This document shows, piece after piece, positions 1 through 9,155 of a stretch of DNA of 39,216 nucleotides. The translations under genes were made by a program, and so were the position numbers. The stretch spans positions 1 through 39,216 of the forward strand of contig CANQZL010000002.1 in assembly GCA_947628325.1 (NCBI GenBank), in the 5' to 3' direction. Source of the stretch: an uncultured Bacilli bacterium (GTDB taxonomy: Bacteria; Bacillota_I; Bacilli_A; RF39; UBA660). Numbering within the stretch: position 1 is the stretch's first letter; every line of letters starts with the position of its first letter. The notes below the pieces were generated by a model, which saw only the letters and a program-made list of their open reading frames with translations, was not told the origin of the DNA and did no database searches.

Positions 1-747
1 CTAGAGGATATAAATTATATTAAAAAATCTTCATATGAAGAAATGTTTCTTATAACGTATTATAGTTTAATAAGTTTTTTTAAATCATTAGGAACTTTTG
101 GAACTAGAAGTTCTGTTACTAAAGATAATTTAGATATTATTAAAGAAGTATTTAAAATATTGAGATATGAAAGAAAGTTATTAAACTTTATTTTATATAA
201 TATTAAGAATATTGATATTGCTTCAGCGATGGATGTTGTTACTAAATTAGATGAACTTAATGATAAAACAATTTGGCATTATTATGAAGTAATTGAAGAT
301 ATAGAAACAGCAATTTCTTTAGAAGATGAACAACGTGGTAAAAGAGCTAAAGGAGATTTTCCAACTTTAATTAAAGATGATACTTATACTAAAGAAGTTA
401 TATCTTTAGTTGAAGATTATGAAAGTATTAAAAAGTTTTTAGGTTTTGAAGAAGAGTTTTGGAATTTCAGTAAAGATAAAATAAAGGTAATTTCTGATTA
501 TGATGATACAACATTATTTAAAGTGGAACCTTTGTTAAATGAAGATGAGGAAGTAAAAGACTTTCTTATTACTATTCCAAATGTTACTAATTTAGAGACA
601 GCTTTAATAACAATAAAATTATTAGAAGAGGGATATGAAATATATAAAAATATGGGAAAGAAGTTGTCAAATAGGAAATCATTTGATAAACAAGATGAAT
701 TTGTTAAAAAATATTTACCAGATAAAATTAATAAGGAAATTCATTAA
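1..747 (+). CDS. Hypothetical protein, 3' part of a gene cut by the left edge
   Basis: The reading frame is open from base 1 and passes through the Met codon at 43 without a stop, so the gene begins outside the window and the visible 248 residues are its C-terminal part. The protein is rich in Lys, Glu and Ile, mostly helical in character, and has no obvious membrane segment except a weakly hydrophobic stretch near the visible N-terminus. I recognise no family and see no catalytic motif. The stop (TAA) is followed at once by a terminator shared with the convergent fic gene. Function unknown; that the gene is real is supported by its length, its codon use like the neighbours, and the terminator. 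Confidence 0.75.
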   Translation, partial: LEDINYIKKSSYEEMFLITYYSLISFFKSLGTFGTRSSVTKDNLDIIKEVFKILRYERKLLNFILYNIKNIDIASAMDVVTKLDELNDKTIWHYYEVIEDIETAISLEDEQRGKRAKGDFPTLIKDDTYTKEVISLVEDYESIKKFLGFEEEFWNFSKDKIKVISDYDDTTLFKVEPLLNEDEEVKDFLITIPNVTNLETALITIKLLEEGYEIYKNMGKKLSNRKSFDKQDEFVKKYLPDKINKEIH

Positions 748-778
748 AAAATGTGGAATACTATTTATTCCACATTTT
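748..778. terminator. Bidirectional terminator between the left-edge gene and fic
   Basis: A perfect 13-bp stem (748-760 with 766-778) around a 5-base loop, with A-rich and T-rich outer ends, so it can stop transcripts from both sides. The right arm lies inside the last codons of fic. Confidence 0.8.
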
Positions 779-1420
779 CATTTCATCTTCTTTGGTTACT
801 GGGACTAAAGCATTTAAGAATTCAATTTCTATAGGTCCTCTAATTATCTGTGAATAAGCCATTGCTTTTTCTAGTTTTTCAGCATTTATTTTAGTAAAAT
901 CTAGTTCCATGGCTCCACAAGGTAATGAAGGAGTTTTTTCTAAAACAAATTGTCTTAGAAATTCTCTTATTGTTCGACCATTACCTTCTCTAAAAGGATG
1001 AATATTTATCAAAGTAACATAATATTTGGCAAGAAAATAAGCTAAATTGGGTTCAAATTGAACATATTTTATTTCTTCATTCATTCTTTTTAATTCTTCT
1101 TCAAGGTATATATCTATTCTATCTACAGAAGCAAAATATGAAACATTTTTCTTCATATAAACTAGGCGATATTGTCCTGCCCAATCATATAAGTCTGAAA
1201 ATAGATAGTGATGAATGGCACATAGATGTTTTTTATCAAAATCCCCTTTTATAGGGTTTTCATAAAGCTCAACTAATTTTTCAAAACTTATTTCTTTTTC
1301 TTTTTCATGTAATTCTAATGGATCTAGGATACCTAATTTATTTTTAAAGGTTTCTGTACCTGGATAGAAGTAAGAATTCCATAATCTTAAATATTCTTCA
1401 TCATAATCATTTACTGACAT
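761..1420 (-). CDS. fic: Fic-domain AMP-transferase toxin (doc/fic family)
   Basis: A Fic protein, which transfers AMP (or another NMP) from a nucleotide to a hydroxyl on a target protein. The signature HPFREGNGRTIR is at residues 141-152, with H141 the catalytic base, E145 the likely metal ligand and the Gly/Asn/Arg residues that hold the phosphates. The hairpin expected to dock the target lies near residues 85-100 (RLVYMKKNVSYFAS). At 219 residues it has the length of a stand-alone class I Fic toxin with no built-in inhibitory helix, which fits the small antitoxin gene just upstream. Its ATG overlaps that gene by 14 bases and has an SD (AAGGA) inside it, so the two are translationally coupled. 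Targets of such toxins include DNA gyrase and topoisomerase IV in known cases; the target here is unknown. Stop is TAG, inside the terminator stem. Confidence 0.93.
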   Translation of the reverse strand: MSVNDYDEEYLRLWNSYFYPGTETFKNKLGILDPLELHEKEKEISFEKLVELYENPIKGDFDKKHLCAIHHYLFSDLYDWAGQYRLVYMKKNVSYFASVDRIDIYLEEELKRMNEEIKYVQFEPNLAYFLAKYYVTLINIHPFREGNGRTIREFLRQFVLEKTPSLPCGAMELDFTKINAEKLEKAMAYSQIIRGPIEIEFLNALVPVTKEDEMKMWNK

Positions 1421-1589
1421 TATTATTCCTTCTTTTTAGAGATAATTTTAATTCACTATCTTCTTTATGAAAAGTAATATTATGTTGATTACAATAACTG
1501 CTAACAAAAGCTGGTTTAACATATAATCTGTCTAAATATAAACTTGCTAATACTTGTCTAACAGCTTTTTCTCTTTTACTTTCTTTCAT
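1407..1589 (-). CDS. Fic antitoxin, VbhA-like
   Basis: A 60-residue protein in the position of a class I Fic antitoxin (VbhA type), whose single inhibitory helix blocks ATP binding by Fic. The stretch VLASLYLDRLYVKP aligns by eye with the ASQRLEGLEPDP region of Bartonella VbhA. The usual inhibitory motif (S/T)xxxE(G/N) here reads S-L-Y-L-D-R, so the Glu that pairs with the Fic arginine is Asp and the Gly/Asn is Arg. An upstream ATG at 1601 has no SD, while the ATG at 1589 has GGGG six bases ahead, so I take 1589. Stop is TGA. It is the first gene of the antitoxin-toxin pair. Confidence 0.8.
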   Translation of the reverse strand: MKESKREKAVRQVLASLYLDRLYVKPAFVSSYCNQHNITFHKEDSELKLSLKRRNNNVSK

Positions 1590-1624
1590 ATCAATCCCCA
1601 TTGTAATTTTAACATTTTAGAATA

Positions 1625-1641
1625 ATTATATCAATAATTAT
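1625..1641 (-). promoter_or_regulatory. Extended -10 promoter of the Fic module with repeated palindrome
   Basis: Reads TGATATAAT on the minus strand (extended -10; hexamer at 1625-1630). No good -35 is seen. The element AATAATTAT occurs at 1621-1629 and 1633-1641; since ATAATTAT is its own reverse complement, the promoter carries two copies of a small palindrome, a possible operator (inference). Confidence 0.45.
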
Positions 1642-1704
1642 TATGTTATTATATTAAGGAAATTACATAAAAAAGGAAAATAAACTAAATATTTTAAGAA
1701 AACT

Positions 1705-1732
1705 AAAAAGTGTAATCGGAATTACACTTTTT
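1705..1732 (-). terminator. rpoC terminator
   Basis: A perfect 12-bp stem (1705-1716 with 1721-1732), four-base loop, T-rich on the minus strand, just after the rpoC stop. It closes the rpoBC transcript. Confidence 0.85.
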
Positions 1733-1736
1733 ATTA

Positions 1737-4700
1737 TTAACTTAATTGTTCAACTAAATCATTTTCAACAGATGCATGATTTTCAAAAGGAGCTGCTTCT
1801 TGCTTTATTTCATCATTATCGATTAGTTGTTCTTCTAAGAATTCACTAGGTTCATCACTCATGAATTCTTTTTCAAGAATCATTTCTATATTGCTATATT
1901 GTTTAGCTCCTGTACCAGCAGGAATTAATTTACCAATAACAACATTTTCTTTTAAGCCACGTAATTCATCAGTTTTACCTTTAATAGCAGCTTCAGTTAA
2001 GACTCTTGTTGTTTCTTGGAATGAAGCAGCTGATAGCCATGAATCAGTTTCTAGTGAAGACTTAGTAATACCTAACATTACAGGACGTCCAGTTGCAGGA
2101 ACACCACCATTTAATATTACTGGTTTATTAGCTTCATTAAAGTCATGTAATGATACAGATAATCCTTCTACAAGATCAGTATCTCCGCCATCAACAATTT
2201 TCATCTTAGAAATCATACGACGAACAATAACTTCGATATGTTTATCAGAAATATCAACACCTTGTGATTTGTAAACTTTTTGAATTTCTTTTAAGATGTA
2301 GCTTTCAGCAGTAATTGGGTCAGTAACAGCAAGTAATTCTTTTGGACTAACAGAACCTTCAGTTAATTGTTCACCTGCTACTACTTCATCTCCTACTTCA
2401 ACACGTACTTTTGAATTGTATAATGTTGTATGTTCACGAGATTCAACATCGTTTTCAACAACAATTTTATGTTTGCCATTAGCATTTTCAATACTAACAA
2501 CTTTACCTGTAATTTCAGAGATAGTTGCTTTAGCTTTAGGATTACGAGCTTCAAATAGTTCTTCAACACGTGGAAGACCTTGAGTAATATCAGCATCACC
2601 ACCATGCGCAACACCTCCTGAGTGGAATGTACGCATTGTAAGTTGAGTACCTGGTTCACCAATAGATTGAGCAGCCATAACACCAACAGCTTCACCAGTT
2701 TCAACTAGATTACCAGTTGCTAAGTTACGACCATAACATTTTTGGCAAACACCATATTGGCTCTTACAAGTTAAAGCACTTCTTATTTCTACTTTTTTAA
2801 TACCAGCTTTAACAATCTTTTTAGCTAGGTTTTCATTTATCATTTCATTTTTGTCAACAATTAATTCTTTAGTTTCAGGATTAATAACTTTAGTAGCTGT
2901 AAATCTTCCAACTATTCTATCTTCTAAAGATTCAATAACTGTACCAACTTTTTCATCTATAAAGTCACTAACTTCAATACCTGAAATTGCTCCACAATCT
3001 TCTTCTTTAACTATGATATCTTGAGCAACATCAACTAAACGACGAGTCATATATCCAGAGTCAGCTGTACGTAAGGCAGTATCGGCAGAACCTTTACGAG
3101 CACCATGCGTACTTAAGAAGAATTCGGAAACGTTTAATCCTTCAATAAAGTTAGATTTAATTGGGATTTCAACTGGTTGACCATTTGGTTTAGCCATTAA
3201 ACCACGCATACCAGCAAGTTGAGTAAAGTTTCCAGCATTACCACGAGCACCTGAATTCATCATCATAAATATTGGATTAGTATGATCACCATCAGATATT
3301 TGTTTTAATTCTTCCTCAACTTCATCTTTAGTATTATTCCATACTTGAATAACATTATTAAATCTTTCTTCTTCAGTAATTAAACCTCTTTGATATTGTT
3401 TATTAATTTTATCAACTTTAGATTGACCTTCTTCAATTTTTTGATTTTTATCTTTAGCTTCAACTATATCATAGGCAGAAACAGTTATACCAGCTATTGT
3501 TGAATATTTAAATCCTAAATCTTTCATAGCATCTAAGACTGCTGATGTTTCAGTTGTTTTATAACGCTTAAAGATTTGAGCAATTATTTGTGATAAATTC
3601 TTTTTAATAAATGGTGAAACTGGTTCCATTTCAGCTATTGCTTCTTTAATGTTTGTTCCCATACTTAAGAAGAATTTGCTAGGAGTAATATTTTCAATAT
3701 TTTCTTTACTTGCTTCATTAATATATGGGAATGAATCAGGTAATATTTCATTGAAAATTAATTTACCAGCAGTTGTTACTAAATATTTGCTTTTTTGTTC
3801 ATCAGTAAATAATTTATATTTAAATGAACTAACTGGTAAAGCAATTCTTGTATGAAGAGTAATTTCTTTTCTTTCATAAGCCATTATTGCTTCATTAGAA
3901 TTTTTATATACTTTACCTTCGTTTTCTTCACCTGGTTCTTCAATTGATAAGTAATAGTTACCTAAAACCATATCTTGAGAAGGTGTAACGATAGGTTTTC
4001 CAGATTTTGGATCTAGAATATTTTGAGCACCAAGCATTAAAAGACGAGCTTCTGCTTTGGCTTCTTCTGATAATGGTACGTGAACAGCCATTTGGTCTCC
4101 ATCGAAATCGGCATTAAATCCTGTACATACTAATGGATGTAAACGAATAGCTTTACCACCTACTAGTTTTGGTTCAAAAGCTTGAATACCAAGTCTATGT
4201 AATGTTGGAGCACGGTTTAACATTACTGGATGTTCAGTAATACAATCTTCAACAACATCCCATACACATTCGTCACGACTTTCAATTAGTTTTTTAGCAC
4301 CTTTTATATTATGCGCTAAACCTCTTTCAACTAAGCCATGAATTACATGTGGTTTAAATAGCTCTAAAGCCATTTCTTTTGGAATACCACATTGATACAT
4401 TTTTAAATTTGGTCCTACACAGATAACTGAACGACCTGAGTAGTCAACACGTTTACCTAATAAGTTTTGACGGAAACGTCCTTGTTTACCTTTTAACATA
4501 CTAGATAAAGATTTTAATGGTCTATTACCAGCAGCAGTAATACTTCTACCACGACGACCATTGTCAAATAATGAATCAACAGCTTCTTGAAGCATACGTT
4601 TTTCATTTTGAACAATAATTGTTGGAGCTGATAATTCTAATAATTTTTTTAAACGATTATTACGATTAATAATTCTACGATATAAATCATTTAAGTCAGA

Positions 4701-5453
4701 AGTAGCAAATCTACCACCATCTAGTTGAATCATTGGTCTAATATCAGGAGGTATAACAGGAAGAGCTTCTAGAATCATCCATTCTGGTTTATTACCAGAT
4801 TCTTCAAATGCTACTAAACAATCAAGACGTTTAACTAAACGAACACGTTTTTGTCCTGTAGCTGTTTCTAGTTCTTCTCTTAATTTAGCTACTTCAGCTG
4901 AAACATCTACTTCTTTTAATAATTCTTGGATTGCTTCAGCACCCATACCTACTTTGAAAGTATTTCCATATTTTTCATAGTAAGCACGATATTCTTTATC
5001 AGAAAGAGTTTGTTTTTTCTCTAAAGGAGCTTGTCCTGGATCAATTACAACGTAACTAACAAAGTATAATACTTCTTCTAAGTCTCTTGGAGACATATCT
5101 AGTACTAAGCCCATTTTTGATGGAACACCTTTAAAGAACCAAATATGTGAACATGGAGAAGCTAGTTCAATATGTCCCATACGTTCACGTCTAACTTTTG
5201 AACTAGTAACTTCTACTCCACATCTATCACAAATAACATTTTTATATCTTAGTCTTTTGTATTTACCACAAGAACATTCATAGTCTTTTGATGGTCCAAA
5301 GATTTTTTCACAAAACAATCCATCACGTTCAGGTTTTAAAGTACGATAATTAATTGTTTCAGGTTTCTTTACTTCACCATAAGACCAACTTCTTATTTTT
5401 TCAGGAGATGCAATTCCTATCTTGATACCTTTAAAACTATTAGCATCTATCAT
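1737..5453 (-). CDS. rpoC: DNA-directed RNA polymerase subunit beta'
   Basis: The beta' subunit, forming with beta the active-site cleft of RNA polymerase. The catalytic loop NADFDGD is at residues 447-453, its three Asp holding the Mg ion. The N-terminal zinc finger has C60, C62, C75 and C78; the second zinc site has C820, C896, C903 and C906. The bridge helix and trigger loop region follows at about 735-800, including THGARKGSADTALRTADSG. The length (1238 residues) is close to Bacillus RpoC plus a short acidic C-terminal tail, and no large lineage insertion is seen. The start ATG overlaps the rpoB stop as ATGA, so translation is coupled to rpoB. A terminator follows directly. Confidence 0.99.
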   Translation of the reverse strand: MIDANSFKGIKIGIASPEKIRSWSYGEVKKPETINYRTLKPERDGLFCEKIFGPSKDYECSCGKYKRLRYKNVICDRCGVEVTSSKVRRERMGHIELASPCSHIWFFKGVPSKMGLVLDMSPRDLEEVLYFVSYVVIDPGQAPLEKKQTLSDKEYRAYYEKYGNTFKVGMGAEAIQELLKEVDVSAEVAKLREELETATGQKRVRLVKRLDCLVAFEESGNKPEWMILEALPVIPPDIRPMIQLDGGRFATSDLNDLYRRIINRNNRLKKLLELSAPTIIVQNEKRMLQEAVDSLFDNGRRGRSITAAGNRPLKSLSSMLKGKQGRFRQNLLGKRVDYSGRSVICVGPNLKMYQCGIPKEMALELFKPHVIHGLVERGLAHNIKGAKKLIESRDECVWDVVEDCITEHPVMLNRAPTLHRLGIQAFEPKLVGGKAIRLHPLVCTGFNADFDGDQMAVHVPLSEEAKAEARLLMLGAQNILDPKSGKPIVTPSQDMVLGNYYLSIEEPGEENEGKVYKNSNEAIMAYERKEITLHTRIALPVSSFKYKLFTDEQKSKYLVTTAGKLIFNEILPDSFPYINEASKENIENITPSKFFLSMGTNIKEAIAEMEPVSPFIKKNLSQIIAQIFKRYKTTETSAVLDAMKDLGFKYSTIAGITVSAYDIVEAKDKNQKIEEGQSKVDKINKQYQRGLITEEERFNNVIQVWNNTKDEVEEELKQISDGDHTNPIFMMMNSGARGNAGNFTQLAGMRGLMAKPNGQPVEIPIKSNFIEGLNVSEFFLSTHGARKGSADTALRTADSGYMTRRLVDVAQDIIVKEEDCGAISGIEVSDFIDEKVGTVIESLEDRIVGRFTATKVINPETKELIVDKNEMINENLAKKIVKAGIKKVEIRSALTCKSQYGVCQKCYGRNLATGNLVETGEAVGVMAAQSIGEPGTQLTMRTFHSGGVAHGGDADITQGLPRVEELFEARNPKAKATISEITGKVVSIENANGKHKIVVENDVESREHTTLYNSKVRVEVGDEVVAGEQLTEGSVSPKELLAVTDPITAESYILKEIQKVYKSQGVDISDKHIEVIVRRMISKMKIVDGGDTDLVEGLSVSLHDFNEANKPVILNGGVPATGRPVMLGITKSSLETDSWLSAASFQETTRVLTEAAIKGKTDELRGLKENVVIGKLIPAGTGAKQYSNIEMILEKEFMSDEPSEFLEEQLIDNDEIKQEAAPFENHASVENDLVEQLS

Positions 5454-8400
5454 AGTTCTTCACCTTCCTCTTCTTCCCCTGGATATTCAATATCATCTAG
5501 ACTATCACCAAATTCATCTTCTTCGTCTTCGTCTAAATTTTCGTATTCACCATCATCTGGTACAGGAGGTTCTTCAATTTCCTCCATTTCTTTACCTATT
5601 TCATTTACGGAAATAGCTTCTTCTTCATCTTCATGTTCTAAATCTTGAATATCTACTAATTTATCATCTTGATTTAGTATTTGAATATCAAGTCCTAAAG
5701 CTTGGAATTCTTTTAATAATACACGGAAGCTTTCTGGAATACCAGCTTGACTTATTGTCTTACCTTTAACCATTGCTTCATATATCTTAACACGACCTAC
5801 TACATCATCAGATTTAACGGTTAAAATTTCTTGAAGAACATGAGCAGCACCATAAGCATATAATGCCCAAACTTCCATTTCACCAAATCTTTGTCCACCA
5901 AATTGAGCTTTACCACCTAATGGTTGTTGTGTAACCATTGAGTAAGGTCCAGTTGAACGAGCATGTAATTTATCATCAACCATGTGATGTAATTTAATCA
6001 TGTACATTACACCAACAGAAACTCTATTTTCGAAAGGTTCACCAGTACGACCATTGTAAAGAATAGTCTTACCATCTGGATCCATACCAGCAGCTTTTAA
6101 TTCAGCACTAATATCATCCATAGTTGCACCATCGAATACTGGAGTTGCATAATGTAATCCTAATTTTTTACCAGCCATTCCTAAATGTAATTCAAGAATT
6201 TGACCAATATTCATACGTGATGGAACACCTTGTGGGTTAAGAACGATATCAACTGGTGTACCATCTGGTAAGTATGGCATGTCTTCTTCTGGTAAGATAA
6301 GGGAAATAACACCTTTGTTACCATGACGACCTGACATTTTATCACCAACTTGAATTTTACGTTTTTGAATAATGTAAACACGAACTACTTTTGAAACACC
6401 AGCAGGTAATTCATCAGAATTTTCTTTTGTATATATTTTAACATCATGAACTATACCACCAGCACCATGATCAACTCTTAATGAAGTATCTCTTACTTCA
6501 CGAGTTTTTTCACCAAATATGGCATGTAATAATTTTTCTTCACTAGTTAGTTCTTGAACACCTTTTGGTGTAACTTTACCAACTAAAATATCGCCATCTT
6601 TAACTTCAGTACCAATTCTTACAATACCATTGGCATCAAGATTTTTACGAGCATCATCACCAACATTTGGGATATCTCTAGTAATTTCTTCTGGTCCTAA
6701 TTTAGTATCACGACAATCAATGTCATAATGTTCTATATGTAAAGAAGTATAAACATCTTCTTTTACTAATCTTTCATTTAAAACAACTGCATCTTCATAG
6801 TTATAACCATTACAAGTCATAAAGGCAATTGTCATATTTTTACCTAAAGCTAATTCACCTTTATCAGTAGATGGTCCATCAGCAATAACTTCACCTTTAT
6901 GAACTTTATCTCCCTTTTTAACTAGTGGATGATGGTTAATATTTGAGGCATCATTACTTCTTTCAAAATTAGCTAGGTAGTAAATATCTTCGCCACCAGC
7001 TGTTTTGACAGTTATTTTTTTACCATCAGCATATTCTACTACACCATCAGCTTTACAAACGATTGTTGATCCTGAATCACGAGCAGCTATATATTCCATA
7101 CCTGTTCCAACAATTGGAGCTTCTGTTGTAAGAAGAGGAACAGCTTGACGTTGCATGTTAGCACCCATTAGGGCACGAGTAGCATCATCATGTTCCAAGA
7201 AAGGAATACAACTTGTTGTAATAGAAACAATTTGGTTAGGAGCAACGTCAACAAAGTTAACTTGATCTTTTGAAACCATAACTGTATCGCCATTTAAACG
7301 AGCAATAACTTTATCTTCAACAATTTTATTATCATCATCAATTTCTAAAGTAGCTTGAGAAATATAATAGTCGGCTTCTTCATCAGCTGTTAAGTAAACT
7401 ATTTCATCAGTTAATTGTGAATTTACTACTTTACGATATGGTGTCATGATAAAACCATATTCATTAACTTTGGCATAAGAAGCTAAAGAAGTTATCAAAC
7501 CGATGTTTTGTCCTTCTGGTGATTCTATAGGACAAATACGACCATAGTGACTTGGATTAACGTCACGAACTTCCATACCAGCTCTTTCTCTTGAAAGACC
7601 TCCAGGGCCTAAGCAAGATAGACGACGTTTATCTGTTAATTCAGCAATTGGATTAATTTGATCCATGAATTTTGATAATTGTGAACTACCAAAGAATTCT
7701 TTTAAGCAAGCTGTTACAGGACGAATATTAATTAGAGTTTTTGGTGTTACAGTATCAATTTCTTGAGTAGTCATTCTTTCTCTAATAACTCTTTCCATAC
7801 GAGACATACCTACACGGAATTGAGTTTGGATTAATTCACCTACTTGACGAACACGTCTATTACCTAAATGGTCAATTTCATCATCGCTACCTATTCCATA
7901 TTGTAGATTTAAATAATATGAAACAGATGCATATATATCAGATATAGTTAAACGACGAGAATCAATACTTTGATCATTACCTATAATTGAATGAATTATT
8001 GTCTCATCATCTTTATCATATACTTTTATTTCTTGTACTTTATTGTATTCATCTAATTCTTCATTTATTTTTACTTCATGTAAACCAAAGCCAGCTTCAA
8101 ATAAAGGACGAACACTTTCTAATATTTCTTTTGTAATAATAGTTCCTTCTGGTACTACTATTTTTCTTCCATCTTTAATTGGTTCAGCTATTTTTTGATT
8201 TAATAGTCGATCTAAGACATTTAATTTTTTATTAAATTTATAACGACCAACTTTTTGCAAATCATAACGGAATTTATCAAAGAATCTCGTTATTAATTGG
8301 TTTTTAGCTGAATCTAAAGTAGCAGGTTCACCTGGTCTTAATTTTTCATAAATTTCAATTAAAGCTTCATCAGAATTTTTAGTACTATCTTTTTCTAAGG

Positions 8401-9055
8401 TATTTAAAAGATATTTATCATTACCAAATGTTTCAAGTATTTCTTCATTTGATGATAAACCTAAAGCTCTTAAGAAGGCTGTAATTGTAACTTTACGAGT
8501 TCTATCAATACGAACATAGAAAATATCTCTTGCATCTAGTTCATATTCTAACCAAGTACCTTTGTTAGGTATTATTTCACCAGAAATTATTTTCCTTCCA
8601 CTTTTATCGATTTCTTTTTTGTAGTAAACAGATGGACTTCTTACTAATTGAGAAACGATAACACGTTCAGCACCATTAATTATAAATGTTCCAGCATCAG
8701 TCATTAATGGTAAGTCACCTAAGAAAATTTCTTGTTCTTTTACTTCACCTGTTTCGTGAATAAATACACGCGCTTGGACTTTTAATGGAGCTGCATAATT
8801 AACCATACGCTCCTTAGCTTCCTTAACTGTGTATCTTGGTGATTCAAAATAATAATCACCTAATTCAAGTGAAATATTACCAGTGAAACTTTCAACAGGG
8901 AATAAGTCTTCAAATACTTCCTTAATCCCTTCTTCTAGAAATCTCTGATATGATTTCTTTTGAACTTCTAATAAATCTGTTAACTCTACGGTGTTTTTAA
9001 TTCTTGAGAAAGTCTTCCTTTCTCTATGGTCTCCAAATTTCGCCATTTTTGCCAT
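5450..9055 (-). CDS. rpoB: DNA-directed RNA polymerase subunit beta
   Basis: The beta subunit of RNA polymerase, 1201 residues, full length for Bacillota. Conserved landmarks include the rifampicin-pocket region at residues 456-482, the ICPIESPEGQNIGLI block and the C-terminal GGKAQFGGQRFGEMEVWALYAYGA block. The last 60 or so residues form a very acidic tail. Two residues that contact rifampicin differ from the sensitive consensus: Lys462 (Q513 in E. coli) and Asp475 (H526), see findings. The first ATG is used because an SD-like AGGGGTG lies about 10 bases upstream; the second ATG three codons on is too far. It is transcribed from its own promoter at 9127-9155 and overlaps rpoC by four bases. 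Confidence 0.99.
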   Translation of the reverse strand: MAKMAKFGDHRERKTFSRIKNTVELTDLLEVQKKSYQRFLEEGIKEVFEDLFPVESFTGNISLELGDYYFESPRYTVKEAKERMVNYAAPLKVQARVFIHETGEVKEQEIFLGDLPLMTDAGTFIINGAERVIVSQLVRSPSVYYKKEIDKSGRKIISGEIIPNKGTWLEYELDARDIFYVRIDRTRKVTITAFLRALGLSSNEEILETFGNDKYLLNTLEKDSTKNSDEALIEIYEKLRPGEPATLDSAKNQLITRFFDKFRYDLQKVGRYKFNKKLNVLDRLLNQKIAEPIKDGRKIVVPEGTIITKEILESVRPLFEAGFGLHEVKINEELDEYNKVQEIKVYDKDDETIIHSIIGNDQSIDSRRLTISDIYASVSYYLNLQYGIGSDDEIDHLGNRRVRQVGELIQTQFRVGMSRMERVIRERMTTQEIDTVTPKTLINIRPVTACLKEFFGSSQLSKFMDQINPIAELTDKRRLSCLGPGGLSRERAGMEVRDVNPSHYGRICPIESPEGQNIGLITSLASYAKVNEYGFIMTPYRKVVNSQLTDEIVYLTADEEADYYISQATLEIDDDNKIVEDKVIARLNGDTVMVSKDQVNFVDVAPNQIVSITTSCIPFLEHDDATRALMGANMQRQAVPLLTTEAPIVGTGMEYIAARDSGSTIVCKADGVVEYADGKKITVKTAGGEDIYYLANFERSNDASNINHHPLVKKGDKVHKGEVIADGPSTDKGELALGKNMTIAFMTCNGYNYEDAVVLNERLVKEDVYTSLHIEHYDIDCRDTKLGPEEITRDIPNVGDDARKNLDANGIVRIGTEVKDGDILVGKVTPKGVQELTSEEKLLHAIFGEKTREVRDTSLRVDHGAGGIVHDVKIYTKENSDELPAGVSKVVRVYIIQKRKIQVGDKMSGRHGNKGVISLILPEEDMPYLPDGTPVDIVLNPQGVPSRMNIGQILELHLGMAGKKLGLHYATPVFDGATMDDISAELKAAGMDPDGKTILYNGRTGEPFENRVSVGVMYMIKLHHMVDDKLHARSTGPYSMVTQQPLGGKAQFGGQRFGEMEVWALYAYGAAHVLQEILTVKSDDVVGRVKIYEAMVKGKTISQAGIPESFRVLLKEFQALGLDIQILNQDDKLVDIQDLEHEDEEEAISVNEIGKEMEEIEEPPVPDDGEYENLDEDEEDEFGDSLDDIEYPGEEEEGEEL

Positions 9056-9126
9056 TTTTTTGTTTCACCCCTATACCTAATTTTTTTGTTTTACACAGAC
9101 AAAAAACAATATGCCACCAATTTATA

Positions 9127-9155
9127 ATTTTAATTGATGTAAAGTTTATTGTCAA
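9127..9155 (-). promoter_or_regulatory. rpoBC promoter
   Basis: A consensus TTGACA (9150-9155) and TAAAAT (9127-9132) with a 17-base spacer. The -35 box overlaps the stop codon of the upstream methyltransferase gene. The leader to rpoB is about 65 bases and contains a weak A/U hairpin. Confidence 0.8.

Noticed and set aside
1861..2274. Plus-strand open frame inside rpoC; also a 103-codon minus frame at 2393-2704
   Set aside because: Shadows of the conserved rpoC reading frame, with odd composition and no SD.
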